This document shows positions 30,650 to 40,502 of a stretch of 64,000 nucleotides of DNA, piece after piece. The number at the start of each line of letters is the position of its first letter. Position 1 is the first letter of the stretch. Where the stretch lies: contig NZ_JAPIVO010000003.1 of the NCBI RefSeq assembly GCF_026239655.1, positions 1 through 64,000 of the forward strand, in the 5' to 3' direction. The notes beneath the pieces are model-generated. The model made no database searches, was not told where the DNA came from, and was given only the letters and a program-made list of their open reading frames with translations. A program made the position numbers and the translations under genes. The DNA comes from Pedobacter sp. MR2016-24 (GTDB taxonomy: Bacteria; Bacteroidota; Bacteroidia; Sphingobacteriales; Sphingobacteriaceae).

Positions 30650-32134
30650 ATGAGTAGTCCGGTTAAAATTCCTTTTAAAACAGTTATAGCAATAGACAGG
30701 GGGCTCGACAGGCCGGTTTACCTGCAGGTGGCACACCAGGTGATCAATGCGATTCAGCGCGGCGTGCTGGTCGCGGGCATACAGTTGCCAGGCACGAGGA
30801 GTCTGGCGGATGAACTGGAAGTCCACCGCAAAACCATCATCGCGGCTTATGATGAGCTGGACGCGCAGGGATGGACAGAGATCAGGCCGAATAAGGGCAC
30901 CTTTGTGCGGCAGAACACGCCTGAGGATAGCACAGCACTCAAGGAATACGATCAGGGCTTCCTGACGAGTTATCCGGCGCAAACGGGCTATAGTTTCAGG
31001 CAGAGTATGTTGCTGGATGCAGCGAATGTACACAGCGGGACCGGTCTGGAGTTCAACGACGGACTGCCGGATATCCGGCTGTTGCCGCTGGACCGCTTAT
31101 CGAAGGTGTATGGGGGCATCCTGAAGAGCAAGACGAATTACCGGCATTTTGGTTACTCGCATGTGGAAGGAAATGAGTTCTTCCGGGAGACGCTGGCTGC
31201 GTATTTGAATAATACACGGGGACTTCATATCAATAAGTCTAATGTATTAACTACGAGGGGAATACATATGAGTATTTACTTGGCGTCAAGCATGTTGATT
31301 GCGCCGGGAGATCATGTGATTGTGGGCGACTTAAGTTACTACCTGGCGAACATGTGTTTCCAGCAATGCGGTGGGAAAATCATCTCCGTACCGGTAGATG
31401 CAGAGGGCATTTCTGTGGAGGCAATCAGGGAGCTGTGTAAAAAGAAAAAGATCAGGTTACTGTACCTGACGCCGCATCACCATTATCCCACGACGGTAAC
31501 CTTGTCTGCCGAACGCCGCATGGAGCTGCTGCAATTGGCTTCGACTTATGGTTTTATTATCCTGGAGGATGATTATGATTACGATTTCCATTATAACGGG
31601 AATTCGGTTTTGCCGCTGGCAAGTGCAGATACGGATGGTATGGTGGTCTATATCGGTTCTTTTTGCAAATCGCTGGCACCGGGGTTCCGCTCGGGTTACC
31701 TGGTTGCACCCGAAAACCTGATCCGGGAAATGGCGAAGTTCCGAAGACTGGTCGACCGCCAGGGCGACATGCTGATGGAGCAGGCCTTAGCGGAACTGCT
31801 GGAGGAAAAGGAAATTCAGCGTCATTTAAAGAAGGCGGTAAAGATCTACCAGGAGCGAAGGGATACTTTTACTGGATTACTGCAACAGCATCTGGGTGAG
31901 GAGGTTTCGTTTATTTCTCCTCCGGGCGGATTATCGGTATGGACCAAATGGAATCCTAAACTCAACCTGATGCGGATCAGTAAAAATTGTTTGAAAAGAA
32001 ACCTGTATCTGCCGCAGGAATTGTTATACCAGACAGATAGTTTCACCGCGATGCGACTGGGATTTGGGAACCTGACGACCGCAGAACTGGAAGAAGCGGT
32101 ACAGGTATTACAGTTAGCGGTGCGGGAGAGTTGA
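30650..32134 (+). CDS. MocR/PdxR-type regulator (GntR HTH fused to aminotransferase domain)
   Basis: This 494 aa protein has an N-terminal winged helix (about 15-95) with L-P-G-T-R-S-L-A-D-E-L and H-R-K-T-I-I-A-A-Y-D-E-L. A fold-type I aminotransferase domain follows, with L-T-P-H-H-H-Y-P-T, D-D-Y-D-Y-D-F and the PLP lysine in G-S-F-C-K-S-L-A-P-G-F-R. Such proteins sense PLP or an amino compound and usually control a neighbouring divergent operon. Here that is the biotin operon, whose BioF and BioA both use PLP. This is a candidate biotin regulator, not proven. Confidence 0.9.
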   Translation: MSSPVKIPFKTVIAIDRGLDRPVYLQVAHQVINAIQRGVLVAGIQLPGTRSLADELEVHRKTIIAAYDELDAQGWTEIRPNKGTFVRQNTPEDSTALKEYDQGFLTSYPAQTGYSFRQSMLLDAANVHSGTGLEFNDGLPDIRLLPLDRLSKVYGGILKSKTNYRHFGYSHVEGNEFFRETLAAYLNNTRGLHINKSNVLTTRGIHMSIYLASSMLIAPGDHVIVGDLSYYLANMCFQQCGGKIISVPVDAEGISVEAIRELCKKKKIRLLYLTPHHHYPTTVTLSAERRMELLQLASTYGFIILEDDYDYDFHYNGNSVLPLASADTDGMVVYIGSFCKSLAPGFRSGYLVAPENLIREMAKFRRLVDRQGDMLMEQALAELLEEKEIQRHLKKAVKIYQERRDTFTGLLQQHLGEEVSFISPPGGLSVWTKWNPKLNLMRISKNCLKRNLYLPQELLYQTDSFTAMRLGFGNLTTAELEEAVQVLQLAVRES

Positions 32135-32247
32135 GTTGGTATAGCATGGGCTACGAAGAATAGTTAACGATTTGCTTTATTTTCTGTGAAAACGGGTGAT
32201 TTTACCTGTTATTCAACCTTATACAATTCAGTTTAATTGTTATATTT

Positions 32248-33555
32248 GTGTCACCCTTGACCTTGAAACCGCTCTATAAACATATCGCAAAACTATGGAA
32301 TACCTTTACGGGTGATTCGGATAGTTTTGATATTGAGGCAAGAATCTTCCACGCAATCGTAATTATTGCGACCGTGCTGTTGACGATCAATGGTTTAACG
32401 ACCTGTATCATCGGTATGGCAGCCGAATCTGTTTATGCCTTCGCGTTTATCCCGGTCTTGTGGCTGATGTATTATTTGTCGCGCTATAAAGGTAAACCGG
32501 GTTTAAGTATTATCATTTTAGGGGCCTTAGGCAATGCGGAATGCATCGGTGTGTATTTTTTAACTGGCGGATCCAACGGCGATAATTTACTGATGTTGAC
32601 AGCTATAACGTTTATCCTGCTGGCAGTAGCACCTAAAAAGCAACTGAAAGTTTGGATTCCGCTGAACTGCGCCATTCTTGTCGGATTGATCTTCGCAGAA
32701 TACCTGCATCCGGAATGGGTGGTCCCGCTATATGATGATCCGGCTATCCGGCTGATGGACCAGGCGCAGTCTTACCTGATCTTTTTTGTGCTGCTGGTAA
32801 TCATCATTATGCTGATCAAAAGCAATTATTATACGGAAAAGCGGCTGGCGGACCTGCGGGAGCTGGAACTGATCAAATCAAATGAAGCGAAAAACAAGCT
32901 GTTCTCTATCGTTGCGCACGATCTGCGTGCACCATTGGCATCGGTACAGAATTACCTGGAATTGCTGAAGCAGGTTTATCTGACCGAAGAAGAGAAATCG
33001 CATATACAGGACAACCTCCTCAATTCTACGAAACATACTTCAGAGATGTTAACGAATATCCTTTCCTGGTCTAAGGCACAGATGGACGGGATGTCGCTCA
33101 ATTTTGTGAAGGTCAACCTGGAACGCTCGCTAAACCCTACCGTAGCCTTGCAGCAGCACATGGCGAAAGAAAAAGGGATCGAGCTGATTTGTCCGGAGCC
33201 CAGTGAGATGATCGTCACCGCAGATCCGGATATGCTGCAGCTGGTGGTACGGAATATCATCAGCAATGCGATCAAGTTTACACCTGCAGGAGGAAAGATC
33301 AGCGTGAGTTACGAGGAGCGCGAAAAAGAATGTTATATCATCATCAGTGATAACGGGATTGGCATAGCGAAAGAGAACCATGAACAGGTTTTCTCCTTAA
33401 AGAGTCAGTCGACCTACGGAACGAACAATGAGAAAGGTGTGGGGCTGGGTCTGGTCTTGTCGAAGAACTATGTGGAACTGCAGAATGGTAAGATCTGGTT
33501 TGAAAGCGAAGAGGGATCCGGGACTACCTTTTTCCTGAGCTTCGGGCTGAATTAA
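32248..33555 (+). CDS. Membrane sensor histidine kinase
   Basis: This protein is up to 435 aa. About five or six hydrophobic segments lie in residues 30-195, then a coiled linker, a HisKA domain with the phospho-acceptor in F-S-I-V-A-H-D-L-R-A-P-L, and a HATPase domain with N-I-I-S-N-A-I-K-F (N box), I-S-D-N-G-I-G-I (G1) and G-V-G-L-G-L-V-L (G2). No periplasmic sensing domain or receiver is evident, and no response regulator gene is adjacent. The start is uncertain: the GTG at 32248 uses the last G of a good TATATTTG promoter box (32241-32248), so TTG codons at 32257 or 32263 are alternatives. Confidence 0.9.
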   Translation: MSPLTLKPLYKHIAKLWNTFTGDSDSFDIEARIFHAIVIIATVLLTINGLTTCIIGMAAESVYAFAFIPVLWLMYYLSRYKGKPGLSIIILGALGNAECIGVYFLTGGSNGDNLLMLTAITFILLAVAPKKQLKVWIPLNCAILVGLIFAEYLHPEWVVPLYDDPAIRLMDQAQSYLIFFVLLVIIIMLIKSNYYTEKRLADLRELELIKSNEAKNKLFSIVAHDLRAPLASVQNYLELLKQVYLTEEEKSHIQDNLLNSTKHTSEMLTNILSWSKAQMDGMSLNFVKVNLERSLNPTVALQQHMAKEKGIELICPEPSEMIVTADPDMLQLVVRNIISNAIKFTPAGGKISVSYEEREKECYIIISDNGIGIAKENHEQVFSLKSQSTYGTNNEKGVGLGLVLSKNYVELQNGKIWFESEEGSGTTFFLSFGLN

Positions 33556-33562
33556 CGTTTTA

Positions 33563-33598
33563 AACCAGTTGTCATAAATTGCTTTATCACAACTGGTT
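33563..33598. terminator. Inverted repeat between converging genes
   Basis: Perfect 10-bp arms AACCAGTTGT and ACAACTGGTT lie between the histidine kinase and the GNAT gene. There is no T-run, so the terminator call is tentative. Confidence 0.5.
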
Positions 33599-33629
33599 GT
33601 GTGATTTGAGTTCAAGAGGTTTTTCTGAC

Positions 33630-34748
33630 CTAAATCGGTTTCTCGTAGATCCTGTATTTCTTGTACGGCTCACCTTTAATGGCGATAATTGCATTATTCA
33701 CGAGGTCATTATGTTCTAAAGTCCATCCCGCTTCTGCATATTCAAATCCTTTCCTGCGGTAAGATTTAATGATGCTTCCATACAGGCAGGCTTCGATGCC
33801 CATCTTACGGTAACCGTCAATTACACCGAGTAACAGGATCCTGATTCCCTTTACCTTCTTCTTGCCCAATAACAATTTGAAGATACCGGTCGGCAGTAAA
33901 CGTCCTTTCTTGATTTTGATCTGGATCTGGTTCATGTCCGGAATGGCTGCACCAAAACCGACAATCTTACCATCCTGCTCCGCAACGAAACAGAAATCAG
34001 GATCGAGTACCAGTTTCAGGTCTTTCGCCTGGTAATCAAATTCCTCATCATTCAAAGGCACAAAACCTGTGTTTTTATCCCAAGCCTTGTTATAAACTTC
34101 CCTTAAGCTTTCAGCTTCCTGTTTGAAGTTTTTCATGTTGATCTTACGGATCGTGATGTTCTGGCGGGTTAAACGTTCCTCCAGTCTGTCCATCAGTTTC
34201 ACGGAACGGTCATCATAGTTATCACCGCGGAAGATCCAGGCGATCAGATCTACCTGTTTGTATAAACCCGTCGCTTCCAGCAAGGCAGGATAGTAAGTCG
34301 CGTTATAAGGCATCATCACCACTGGTGGAGAATCAAATCCTTCAATGAGCAGGCCGCATGATTCATTGGTAGAGAAATTCACCGGACCCATTAATTTACC
34401 CGTCACGCCTTTTTCCTTTAACCATTTCACTGCAGTATCTATAAGCAGATCGGCTGCGGACTGGTCATTGATACAATCGAAGAAGCCAAAAAAACCGTCA
34501 TTGGCATTGTTCATCGTATTGTGACTGTTATTTAAGATGGCTGCAATCCGACCGATAATCTTGTCCCCGTCATACAGCAGGAAAGTCTGCAGTGAAGAGT
34601 GTTTATGGAAGGGGTGGGTAGTGAGCAGGTCTTTTTGTGCGATCCACAGTTCCGGCACGTAGTTCGGATCATGTGCATACAAGTCGTGTGGAAAATCAAT
34701 AAAGGCACTCAGCTCTTTTTTGGATTTTACCGGTATGATTGTTCTCAT
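33630..34748 (-). CDS. GNAT-like acyltransferase family protein
   Basis: This 372 aa soluble protein has two GNAT-like halves. The N-terminal part has I-I-P-V-K-S-K-K-E-L-x-x-F and H-P-F; the middle has G-P-V-N-F-S-T-N-E-S-C-G; the C-terminal GNAT-like core has F-V-A-E-Q-D-G-K-I-V-G-F and later I-D-G-Y-R-K-M-G-I-E-A-C-L-Y. Proteins of this kind are common and uncharacterised in Bacteroidota. It is 37 nt upstream of the channel gene's stop, and probably has its own promoter. Substrate unknown. Confidence 0.75.
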   Translation of the reverse strand: MRTIIPVKSKKELSAFIDFPHDLYAHDPNYVPELWIAQKDLLTTHPFHKHSSLQTFLLYDGDKIIGRIAAILNNSHNTMNNANDGFFGFFDCINDQSAADLLIDTAVKWLKEKGVTGKLMGPVNFSTNESCGLLIEGFDSPPVVMMPYNATYYPALLEATGLYKQVDLIAWIFRGDNYDDRSVKLMDRLEERLTRQNITIRKINMKNFKQEAESLREVYNKAWDKNTGFVPLNDEEFDYQAKDLKLVLDPDFCFVAEQDGKIVGFGAAIPDMNQIQIKIKKGRLLPTGIFKLLLGKKKVKGIRILLLGVIDGYRKMGIEACLYGSIIKSYRRKGFEYAEAGWTLEHNDLVNNAIIAIKGEPYKKYRIYEKPI

Positions 34749-34785
34749 CTATGGTGTTAAATATGTTGTCAATTGATTGCGCAAA

Positions 34786-37152
34786 TTATAAAATTTCAAT
34801 GCCCTTTTCCTCTAAAAGGTCAAATATTTGTTCATTGACGTCGCTCCTTGTGGTTTCCGCCTGGGAGATGTCCTTACACCAGAAGTATATTTTGATGGTA
34901 CTGTTGACTTTGTTGACCGGACTAATGATAACTATAGGCTCTTTATTAACGAATATGTTCTCATTGGTCTTGATCACTTCCTTGATCATGGTGATGACTT
35001 CGGGGCCATTAAAGGGCTTGGCGATAGTAAATACCATATCTATCCGCATATGGTTATTGCTCAGCGTCCAGTTGATAATATTATTAGATAAGATCGTGCC
35101 GTTAGGAATGATAATCTCCGCACCGTCATCGCTCAGCAAAGTACTGGAACGGACACCGATTTCTTTCACCCTGCCTTTTTTATTGCTTAACTCGACTACG
35201 TCGCCAATGCGTATGGTTTTATCAAAAATCAGGATGATACCGGATACAAAATTGCTGACAATGTTTTGCAAGCCCAATCCGATACCTACACCTAAAGCAC
35301 CGAGGATGACGGTGATCTTATCAATAGGCAGTCCGGAAGCGGCAACCGCGATCAGAAAACCACCAATCAGTAACACCAGTCGCGTCACAAGCAGTTTGGA
35401 GCGTTCTCCTTTATTGTCATCCAGCGTATCTTCGCCGGTATCTCCAAAAAAGTAAGCGATATATTTCTGCAGGAAGTTGGCCATCCAGATGATCCCCAGG
35501 AAGAGCACAATACCACCAAAGGTGAAGGAGAAACTGCCGATTACTCTTTTTTCGGTAAGCAGTTCCATGATGGATTCATAAATGCCGTTAAAGATATTTA
35601 GGTTGGTCGTGAACATGACCACCCAGATGACAATCGCGCCGATCCCGGTAATTCTTTTCACCCCATTGATGACCGGTTTCCAGTCGAAATATTCCGGATA
35701 TCCCTTGCGGATCCGGCTGCTTTTCATTTGTAACAGGAAGGCTTCCACGATCATGGTCGCCAGTATAGTGAGCGACACCGCATGCAGGAATGCACTTACA
35801 CCTGTAGTGTAGAAGATCTGTGTTAACGTGAACCTGCCGAATAAGTTACACAATACCGAAACCAGTGAAAATACCACTACGGTAATGCCGACAGTGATCA
35901 GCACCCGGTAGCGTTTCACTTTCTCATCCAGTGTTTTTAAGACGAGTATACCATAACCTGTAGCGCCAATGCTGAGGAAGAATAACAACCAGCGCTGGAA
36001 GCGCGGTGGCATACCAAGTAAGCGCAGGATAGCCGGCGCGAAGAGGAACAGCACGAAGATGCACCACTGGGTAAACAGCTTTCTCGACAATCGCCTGTAA
36101 AATAAGTTGGTCAGTAGGATCGCGAGTATGGCATGTACACCTTCTATATATAAAGCCGGTGCGCGTAAATCGAATACCGGAGCAAGTGTGAAAATAAAGA
36201 TCAGGGTAATCAGGTAAGGCGTTGGCCTGATATAAGTGAAGTTGAATTCTTCTACCGAATCAAGTTTGTCGCGTAATTTCAGGCTTCTGTAATTAAAGAA
36301 GACCCAGAAGAAAAAGACAAGACTGGTGAACAGGAGTAAGGCCCTGCTGCTGCGGGTATAAACAAAGTAATAACCGGAGATCTGCTGCTCACTGTTGATG
36401 AACTTACGGAAACCGACTGCACCGTTGGCTTTTTGATTCACGGTTTCCCAGAGGTATCTGCGCTCTTTGCCAAAAGCCTTGATGCTGACCGACTTCATCT
36501 GCGTATCGGTCAGGTACATCAGCTCTTTGATATTGATCAGGTTGGAGGAGGTTCTCGCCTGCAGGTTATTGATCTGCAGTGTCGTGCCTTTAATGAGGCT
36601 GTCCATGACAATACGTTTCTTTTTCAACTCCACAAACTGCTCCTTAAACTGTACGCGCAGGGATGGAGTGGTAAAGATCTTCACCAGGATAGAATCCTTT
36701 CTGAGGTTCAGGATCTTTGTTTTGAGTTCATTGAGCGTTTGCTCATATTCTTTAAGATCGCCCAGGCATTCTTTATTATTGCTCTCGAGTTCGTCCAGTA
36801 AAGTCTGGTTCATCTGCAGGTTTTGCAGGTTGAGCGCTCTGTTGGGCTGACTTAAGCGACTTTTTAATAGTGCCAGTGCCGCTTCATCCTGTGCCAGGTG
36901 AGTGGTAATTGGTGGTAATTTCGTAAAGGAAGCCACGGTAACCGGCACTTTATTGACCACCTCAAATACTTTTTCCAGGCTGAACAGGTAATCACTTTTA
37001 GTTAAGATGTTCGAATCTGCCAGGAAAGTCATATCCGGACCTTTTTCAACGGGATTGTTCTTTTGCGCAAATGCGGTAAAACCACATAGGGTTAATAGTG
37101 AAAAAAGGACCGTCTTACGGGAATACAGGATAAAAGTATTGTTGTTTATCAT
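34786..37152 (-). CDS. Large MscS-family mechanosensitive channel
   Basis: This 788 aa protein has a signal peptide (to about residue 30), a periplasmic helical domain (about 30-260), about ten membrane helices, and a C-terminal MscS core. The pore helix region reads I-L-G-A-L-G-V-G-I-G-L-G-L-Q-N-I-V-S-N-F-V-S-G. It is followed by the beta domain with I-R-I-G-D-V-V and I-I-P-N-G-x-I-L-S-N. The overall layout resembles MscK/MscM-type channels, which release solutes on osmotic downshock. Confidence 0.92.
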   Translation of the reverse strand: MINNNTFILYSRKTVLFSLLTLCGFTAFAQKNNPVEKGPDMTFLADSNILTKSDYLFSLEKVFEVVNKVPVTVASFTKLPPITTHLAQDEAALALLKSRLSQPNRALNLQNLQMNQTLLDELESNNKECLGDLKEYEQTLNELKTKILNLRKDSILVKIFTTPSLRVQFKEQFVELKKKRIVMDSLIKGTTLQINNLQARTSSNLINIKELMYLTDTQMKSVSIKAFGKERRYLWETVNQKANGAVGFRKFINSEQQISGYYFVYTRSSRALLLFTSLVFFFWVFFNYRSLKLRDKLDSVEEFNFTYIRPTPYLITLIFIFTLAPVFDLRAPALYIEGVHAILAILLTNLFYRRLSRKLFTQWCIFVLFLFAPAILRLLGMPPRFQRWLLFFLSIGATGYGILVLKTLDEKVKRYRVLITVGITVVVFSLVSVLCNLFGRFTLTQIFYTTGVSAFLHAVSLTILATMIVEAFLLQMKSSRIRKGYPEYFDWKPVINGVKRITGIGAIVIWVVMFTTNLNIFNGIYESIMELLTEKRVIGSFSFTFGGIVLFLGIIWMANFLQKYIAYFFGDTGEDTLDDNKGERSKLLVTRLVLLIGGFLIAVAASGLPIDKITVILGALGVGIGLGLQNIVSNFVSGIILIFDKTIRIGDVVELSNKKGRVKEIGVRSSTLLSDDGAEIIIPNGTILSNNIINWTLSNNHMRIDMVFTIAKPFNGPEVITMIKEVIKTNENIFVNKEPIVIISPVNKVNSTIKIYFWCKDISQAETTRSDVNEQIFDLLEEKGIEIL

Positions 37153-37415
37153 TTTATATATCGGGAAATAAGGCTTGTTCGTCGCTTAAACGAACAGATC
37201 AGCTGGCCAAAAATAAGTAATAGAATTGTTATAATGAGGTTCCGTAAAAAATGATTATTGATTTTATAACTGGCAGAAGGCTGGTTGCATAAATATCAGG
37301 GAAATCGGCTACCGGTTTTGAGTTGGAATTGTGATCACAGCAGCTGCGTGTCTGCTTAAATATTTTTAATAAAAGAGCAATATTTAAACTATTTTTGGGC
37401 TCTATTTTGAAAAAC

Positions 37416-38177
37416 ATGACAAAACGAGCCTACAAACGCAACATCTTACTCAGTTTCGGAGTTTCCTTAATCGTATTAATCTTAAGTTCAGCTGCTTCCT
37501 GGTTCAGTATCCAAAATTTGCTTGACAGCGAAAAGTGGGTAAACCACACGGTGAAAGTAATCAGTCAGCTCGACTTTATTATTTCGCGCATGAAAGATGC
37601 GGAAACCGGAGAACGCGGGTATCTGCTGACAAAAGACACTGTCTTTTTGCAACCTTTTAATGGTGCGCAAACCGCAGTAGAGGCGGCGATCGACTCGGCA
37701 AAAAGAAAAACTATAGATAATGCGGCTCAGCAAAATGACTTTCTGCTATTAAGCACACTGGTAAACAAAAACATACAGTACATGGACAGGAACATCCTGA
37801 CCAACCGGGGAGGAGGCATGGTCTCCGTAGCAGATATGCGCAAAGGCAAAGAAATGATGGACAGTTTGCGTGCGCATGTGAAGCTGATGAAAAATCGTGA
37901 GCTGAAGCTGATGCACAGCAGGACGGACAGGTTAAATAAATATGTCGTCTACACGCCAATCCTGGTCGTGATCGCTTCGTTAATCGCGCTGATCATAACG
38001 CTTGTATTCTTCAACAGGGTGAATAAAGATGCGCAATATGCAGCAAAACTGCAGGAAGACCTGGTGAGAAAAGAACAGGAAACGAAAAAGCAGATTGACG
38101 TGATCGAAAAGATGGCCAAACGCATCGCAGGGGGAGATTATGAGACCCGCATCACCGATGCTGATCTGGATGTTTAA
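37416..38177 (+). CDS. CHASE3-HAMP membrane protein lacking an output domain
   Basis: This is about 253 aa from the ATG at 37416 (a TTG seven codons upstream is less likely). One N-terminal membrane helix, a CHASE3 extracytoplasmic domain (about 35-175, with the D-A-E-T-G-E-R-G-Y-L motif), a second membrane helix (about 182-204), and the start of a HAMP-like helix are present. The protein stops right after I-A-G-G-D-Y-E-T-R-I. Relatives normally continue into a kinase or chemotaxis domain; none follows here and the next 150 nt are non-coding. It may be a truncated kinase remnant or a stand-alone sensor. Confidence 0.75.
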   Translation: MTKRAYKRNILLSFGVSLIVLILSSAASWFSIQNLLDSEKWVNHTVKVISQLDFIISRMKDAETGERGYLLTKDTVFLQPFNGAQTAVEAAIDSAKRKTIDNAAQQNDFLLLSTLVNKNIQYMDRNILTNRGGGMVSVADMRKGKEMMDSLRAHVKLMKNRELKLMHSRTDRLNKYVVYTPILVVIASLIALIITLVFFNRVNKDAQYAAKLQEDLVRKEQETKKQIDVIEKMAKRIAGGDYETRITDADLDV

Positions 38178-38283
38178 AATTTTTAATCCAATTCTTCCAT
38201 TTTTTTGCGAATTCATAAGGGCAGATTTACCTATAAATCAGCTAAATACAATTTATATTCAATATTATTTGGATTAAGTCTAG

Positions 38284-38309
38284 ATAACTCTGTATACTTG
38301 CAGAGTTAT
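38284..38309 (+). promoter_or_regulatory. Inverted repeat in the leader of the haem uptake operon
   Basis: ATAACTCTG (38284-38292) and CAGAGTTAT (38301-38309) form a perfect 9-bp repeat, 25 nt upstream of the receptor ATG and just after a TATTATTTG promoter-like box (about 38264). TCTAGATAA and TCTAAATAG nearby resemble Fur-type half-sites. It could be an operator or an RNA hairpin. Confidence 0.45.
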
Positions 38310-38333
38310 TTAAAGTGATTCTAAATAGATTGT

Positions 38334-40433
38334 TTGATGAAAGCTGGTTTACTATTGATTACGGTGTTTGCTCTTGGTGGAAGGTCTTATGCGCAGGATA
38401 AAAATGTTAATCCCAAACGCAAAGCTGATACCACGATCAACCGTCTGAAAGAAGTAGTAGTTACTGGTCAGTATGCACCTCAGTCTATCCGCAATTCTGT
38501 CTACCAGACCAGGGTAATCAGTGCAGAAAGAATCCGCCTCAGGGCTGCCACAACTATCCAGCAGGTATTAAGCACTGAACTGGGTTTCCGCTTCCAGAAT
38601 GACATGACTTTGGGAACAAGCGATGTGCAGCTGATGGGCATGACCGGCCGTAATGTCAAAATCCTGCTGGATGGTGTTCCGATGGTGGACAGAAGTGATA
38701 CGCGGGAGAGTTTAAATCAGATCGACATCAATACGGTAGAACGCATTGAGATCGTAGAAGGACCTTTATCAGTTTCTTACGGTTCGGATGCACTGGCAGG
38801 GGTGATTAACATCATCACTAAAAAGCCGGCTAAGGAAAGTTTAACTATCAATGCGAGGCTACAGGAAGAAACTGTGGGGGATGAATACTCGCCATTTTCC
38901 AAATCCGGAAATCATCTGCAACATCTTGGCGGGGGCTGGCAGAAAAAAGGATTTAGTGTTCTTGCTGGTCTGACGCACAATGACTTTAACGGATTTAATG
39001 TGCCTGCGCCTTTAATGACCGCAGTGGAGGTCGCCACAGATCCGAACCGCTGGAGGCCGAAAGAACAATGGCTGGCAAATACAAAACTGGGTTATCGGAC
39101 TAAGGACCTGGATGTAGTATACAGACTGGATTACGTCAATGAAGATATCCTGGCCAAAGGAGCTTATAGTCCGGGTTCAAATACCTCTTTTAATCAGCAA
39201 TATATTACTGACAGATATACACAACAATTACAGGGCGCTTTCAAACTGAGTGATCGCCTGTCTCTAAATACTTTATTAGGTTATTCAAACCTGAAAAGGA
39301 GTACCCTAAGTAAATTACACGATTATGCCACTGGTGCGGATAGGCTGACGACCGGTGCGGGAGAACAGGATATTTCTAAATTCCGGTCGACCTCCTTACG
39401 CACGACTTTACAATATAAATTATCGGACCTGATTTCCTTCCAGCCGGGAGTTGAAATCAACCTGGACAATTCCAGTGGCGCAAGGATTCTGGGCGATCAG
39501 TCGATCAATGACTATGCATTTTTTGTTTCCTCAGAACTAAAGCTGCTCAAAGACGTGGTGATCAGGCCGGGATTACGTTTCATCAGCAACTCTAAATATG
39601 ATGCGCCACCTGTAATCCCTTCCATTAATACTAAAATCAGGTTAAATGATCATCTTGATCTGCGCTTCGGTTATGCAAACGGTTTCCGCTCGCCGGCGTT
39701 ACGTGAACTGTATTATGACTTTGTGGATGCCAATCACAAGATTCTGGGCAATCCGGATTTAAAGGCAGAACAGTCGGACAGCTTCTCGGCATCGCTGAGC
39801 CTGTTCGATCAGCAGGAGGAACGTGCAAGGTTTAAGTCTGTACTGAGTGGTTTTTACAACAATTTCAGGAACAGGATCATGTTTGAGGTGGATGCGGCCG
39901 ACCCGTCGGTCACCAGGCCGATGAATATAGAAAAGTATAAAACTACTGGGGGGACATTCGAAAATACATTTTTCCTGGGCGCCTTTCAGGCATCGGTCGG
40001 TCTGTCTTATATCGGTACCTATAATAAATATAGTACTGAGGCAGCTTTATACGGGGAATCGGATGAATTTGTCTGGTCGCCGGAACTGAATACGAACCTG
40101 ACCTATACCTTCGGAAAGTCGGGCACAACGCTGAACCTTGCTTACAAATTTAGCGGCAGGAAACAGCTGTACGAGTTACAGACGCTGAGTGATGGTACGG
40201 AAGTAGTCAGACTGGGTACGACCTCGTCATTTCATATGGCCGATTTGATGTTGACGCAAAAGCTGATGAAGTCGCTCACTTTAAACGGGGGCGTAAAAAA
40301 CCTGTTCGACGTAACTACGCTCAACAATACAGCGGTTGCGACAGGCGCCGCGCACAGTAGCTCTGGTCCGGTGCCCACCAGTTATGGTCGTTCCTTCGTG
40401 CTTGGCCTGAGCTTCAACTGGTCTAAAGATTAA
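38334..40433 (+). CDS. TonB-dependent haem receptor (HmuR-like)
   Basis: This 699 aa outer-membrane receptor has a signal peptide cut near S-Y-A-Q. The plug domain includes L-K-E-V-V-V-T-G-Q-Y and R-N-V-K-I-L-L-D-G-V-P-M, with G-S-D-A-L-A-G-V-I-N-I-I-T. The haem receptor signature is visible as G-F-R-S-P-A-L-R-E-L, about ten residues, then G-N-P-D-L-K-A-E (the FRAP-NPNL region). It ends in an F-N-W-type strand. It heads the haem locus and probably moves haem into the periplasm using TonB. Confidence 0.92.
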   Translation: MMKAGLLLITVFALGGRSYAQDKNVNPKRKADTTINRLKEVVVTGQYAPQSIRNSVYQTRVISAERIRLRAATTIQQVLSTELGFRFQNDMTLGTSDVQLMGMTGRNVKILLDGVPMVDRSDTRESLNQIDINTVERIEIVEGPLSVSYGSDALAGVINIITKKPAKESLTINARLQEETVGDEYSPFSKSGNHLQHLGGGWQKKGFSVLAGLTHNDFNGFNVPAPLMTAVEVATDPNRWRPKEQWLANTKLGYRTKDLDVVYRLDYVNEDILAKGAYSPGSNTSFNQQYITDRYTQQLQGAFKLSDRLSLNTLLGYSNLKRSTLSKLHDYATGADRLTTGAGEQDISKFRSTSLRTTLQYKLSDLISFQPGVEINLDNSSGARILGDQSINDYAFFVSSELKLLKDVVIRPGLRFISNSKYDAPPVIPSINTKIRLNDHLDLRFGYANGFRSPALRELYYDFVDANHKILGNPDLKAEQSDSFSASLSLFDQQEERARFKSVLSGFYNNFRNRIMFEVDAADPSVTRPMNIEKYKTTGGTFENTFFLGAFQASVGLSYIGTYNKYSTEAALYGESDEFVWSPELNTNLTYTFGKSGTTLNLAYKFSGRKQLYELQTLSDGTEVVRLGTTSSFHMADLMLTQKLMKSLTLNGGVKNLFDVTTLNNTAVATGAAHSSSGPVPTSYGRSFVLGLSFNWSKD

Positions 40434-40502
40434 CTGGTAAATTTTAGAGATTGAAGACAAATCATATAGGATATAAATTAACAAACATAGATTATAAAAA
40501 CC

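Noticed and set aside
36433..36850. Plus-strand ORFs of over 120 codons inside the mechanosensitive channel gene
   Set aside because: They lie antisense to a well-supported coding frame and show no protein-like motifs.
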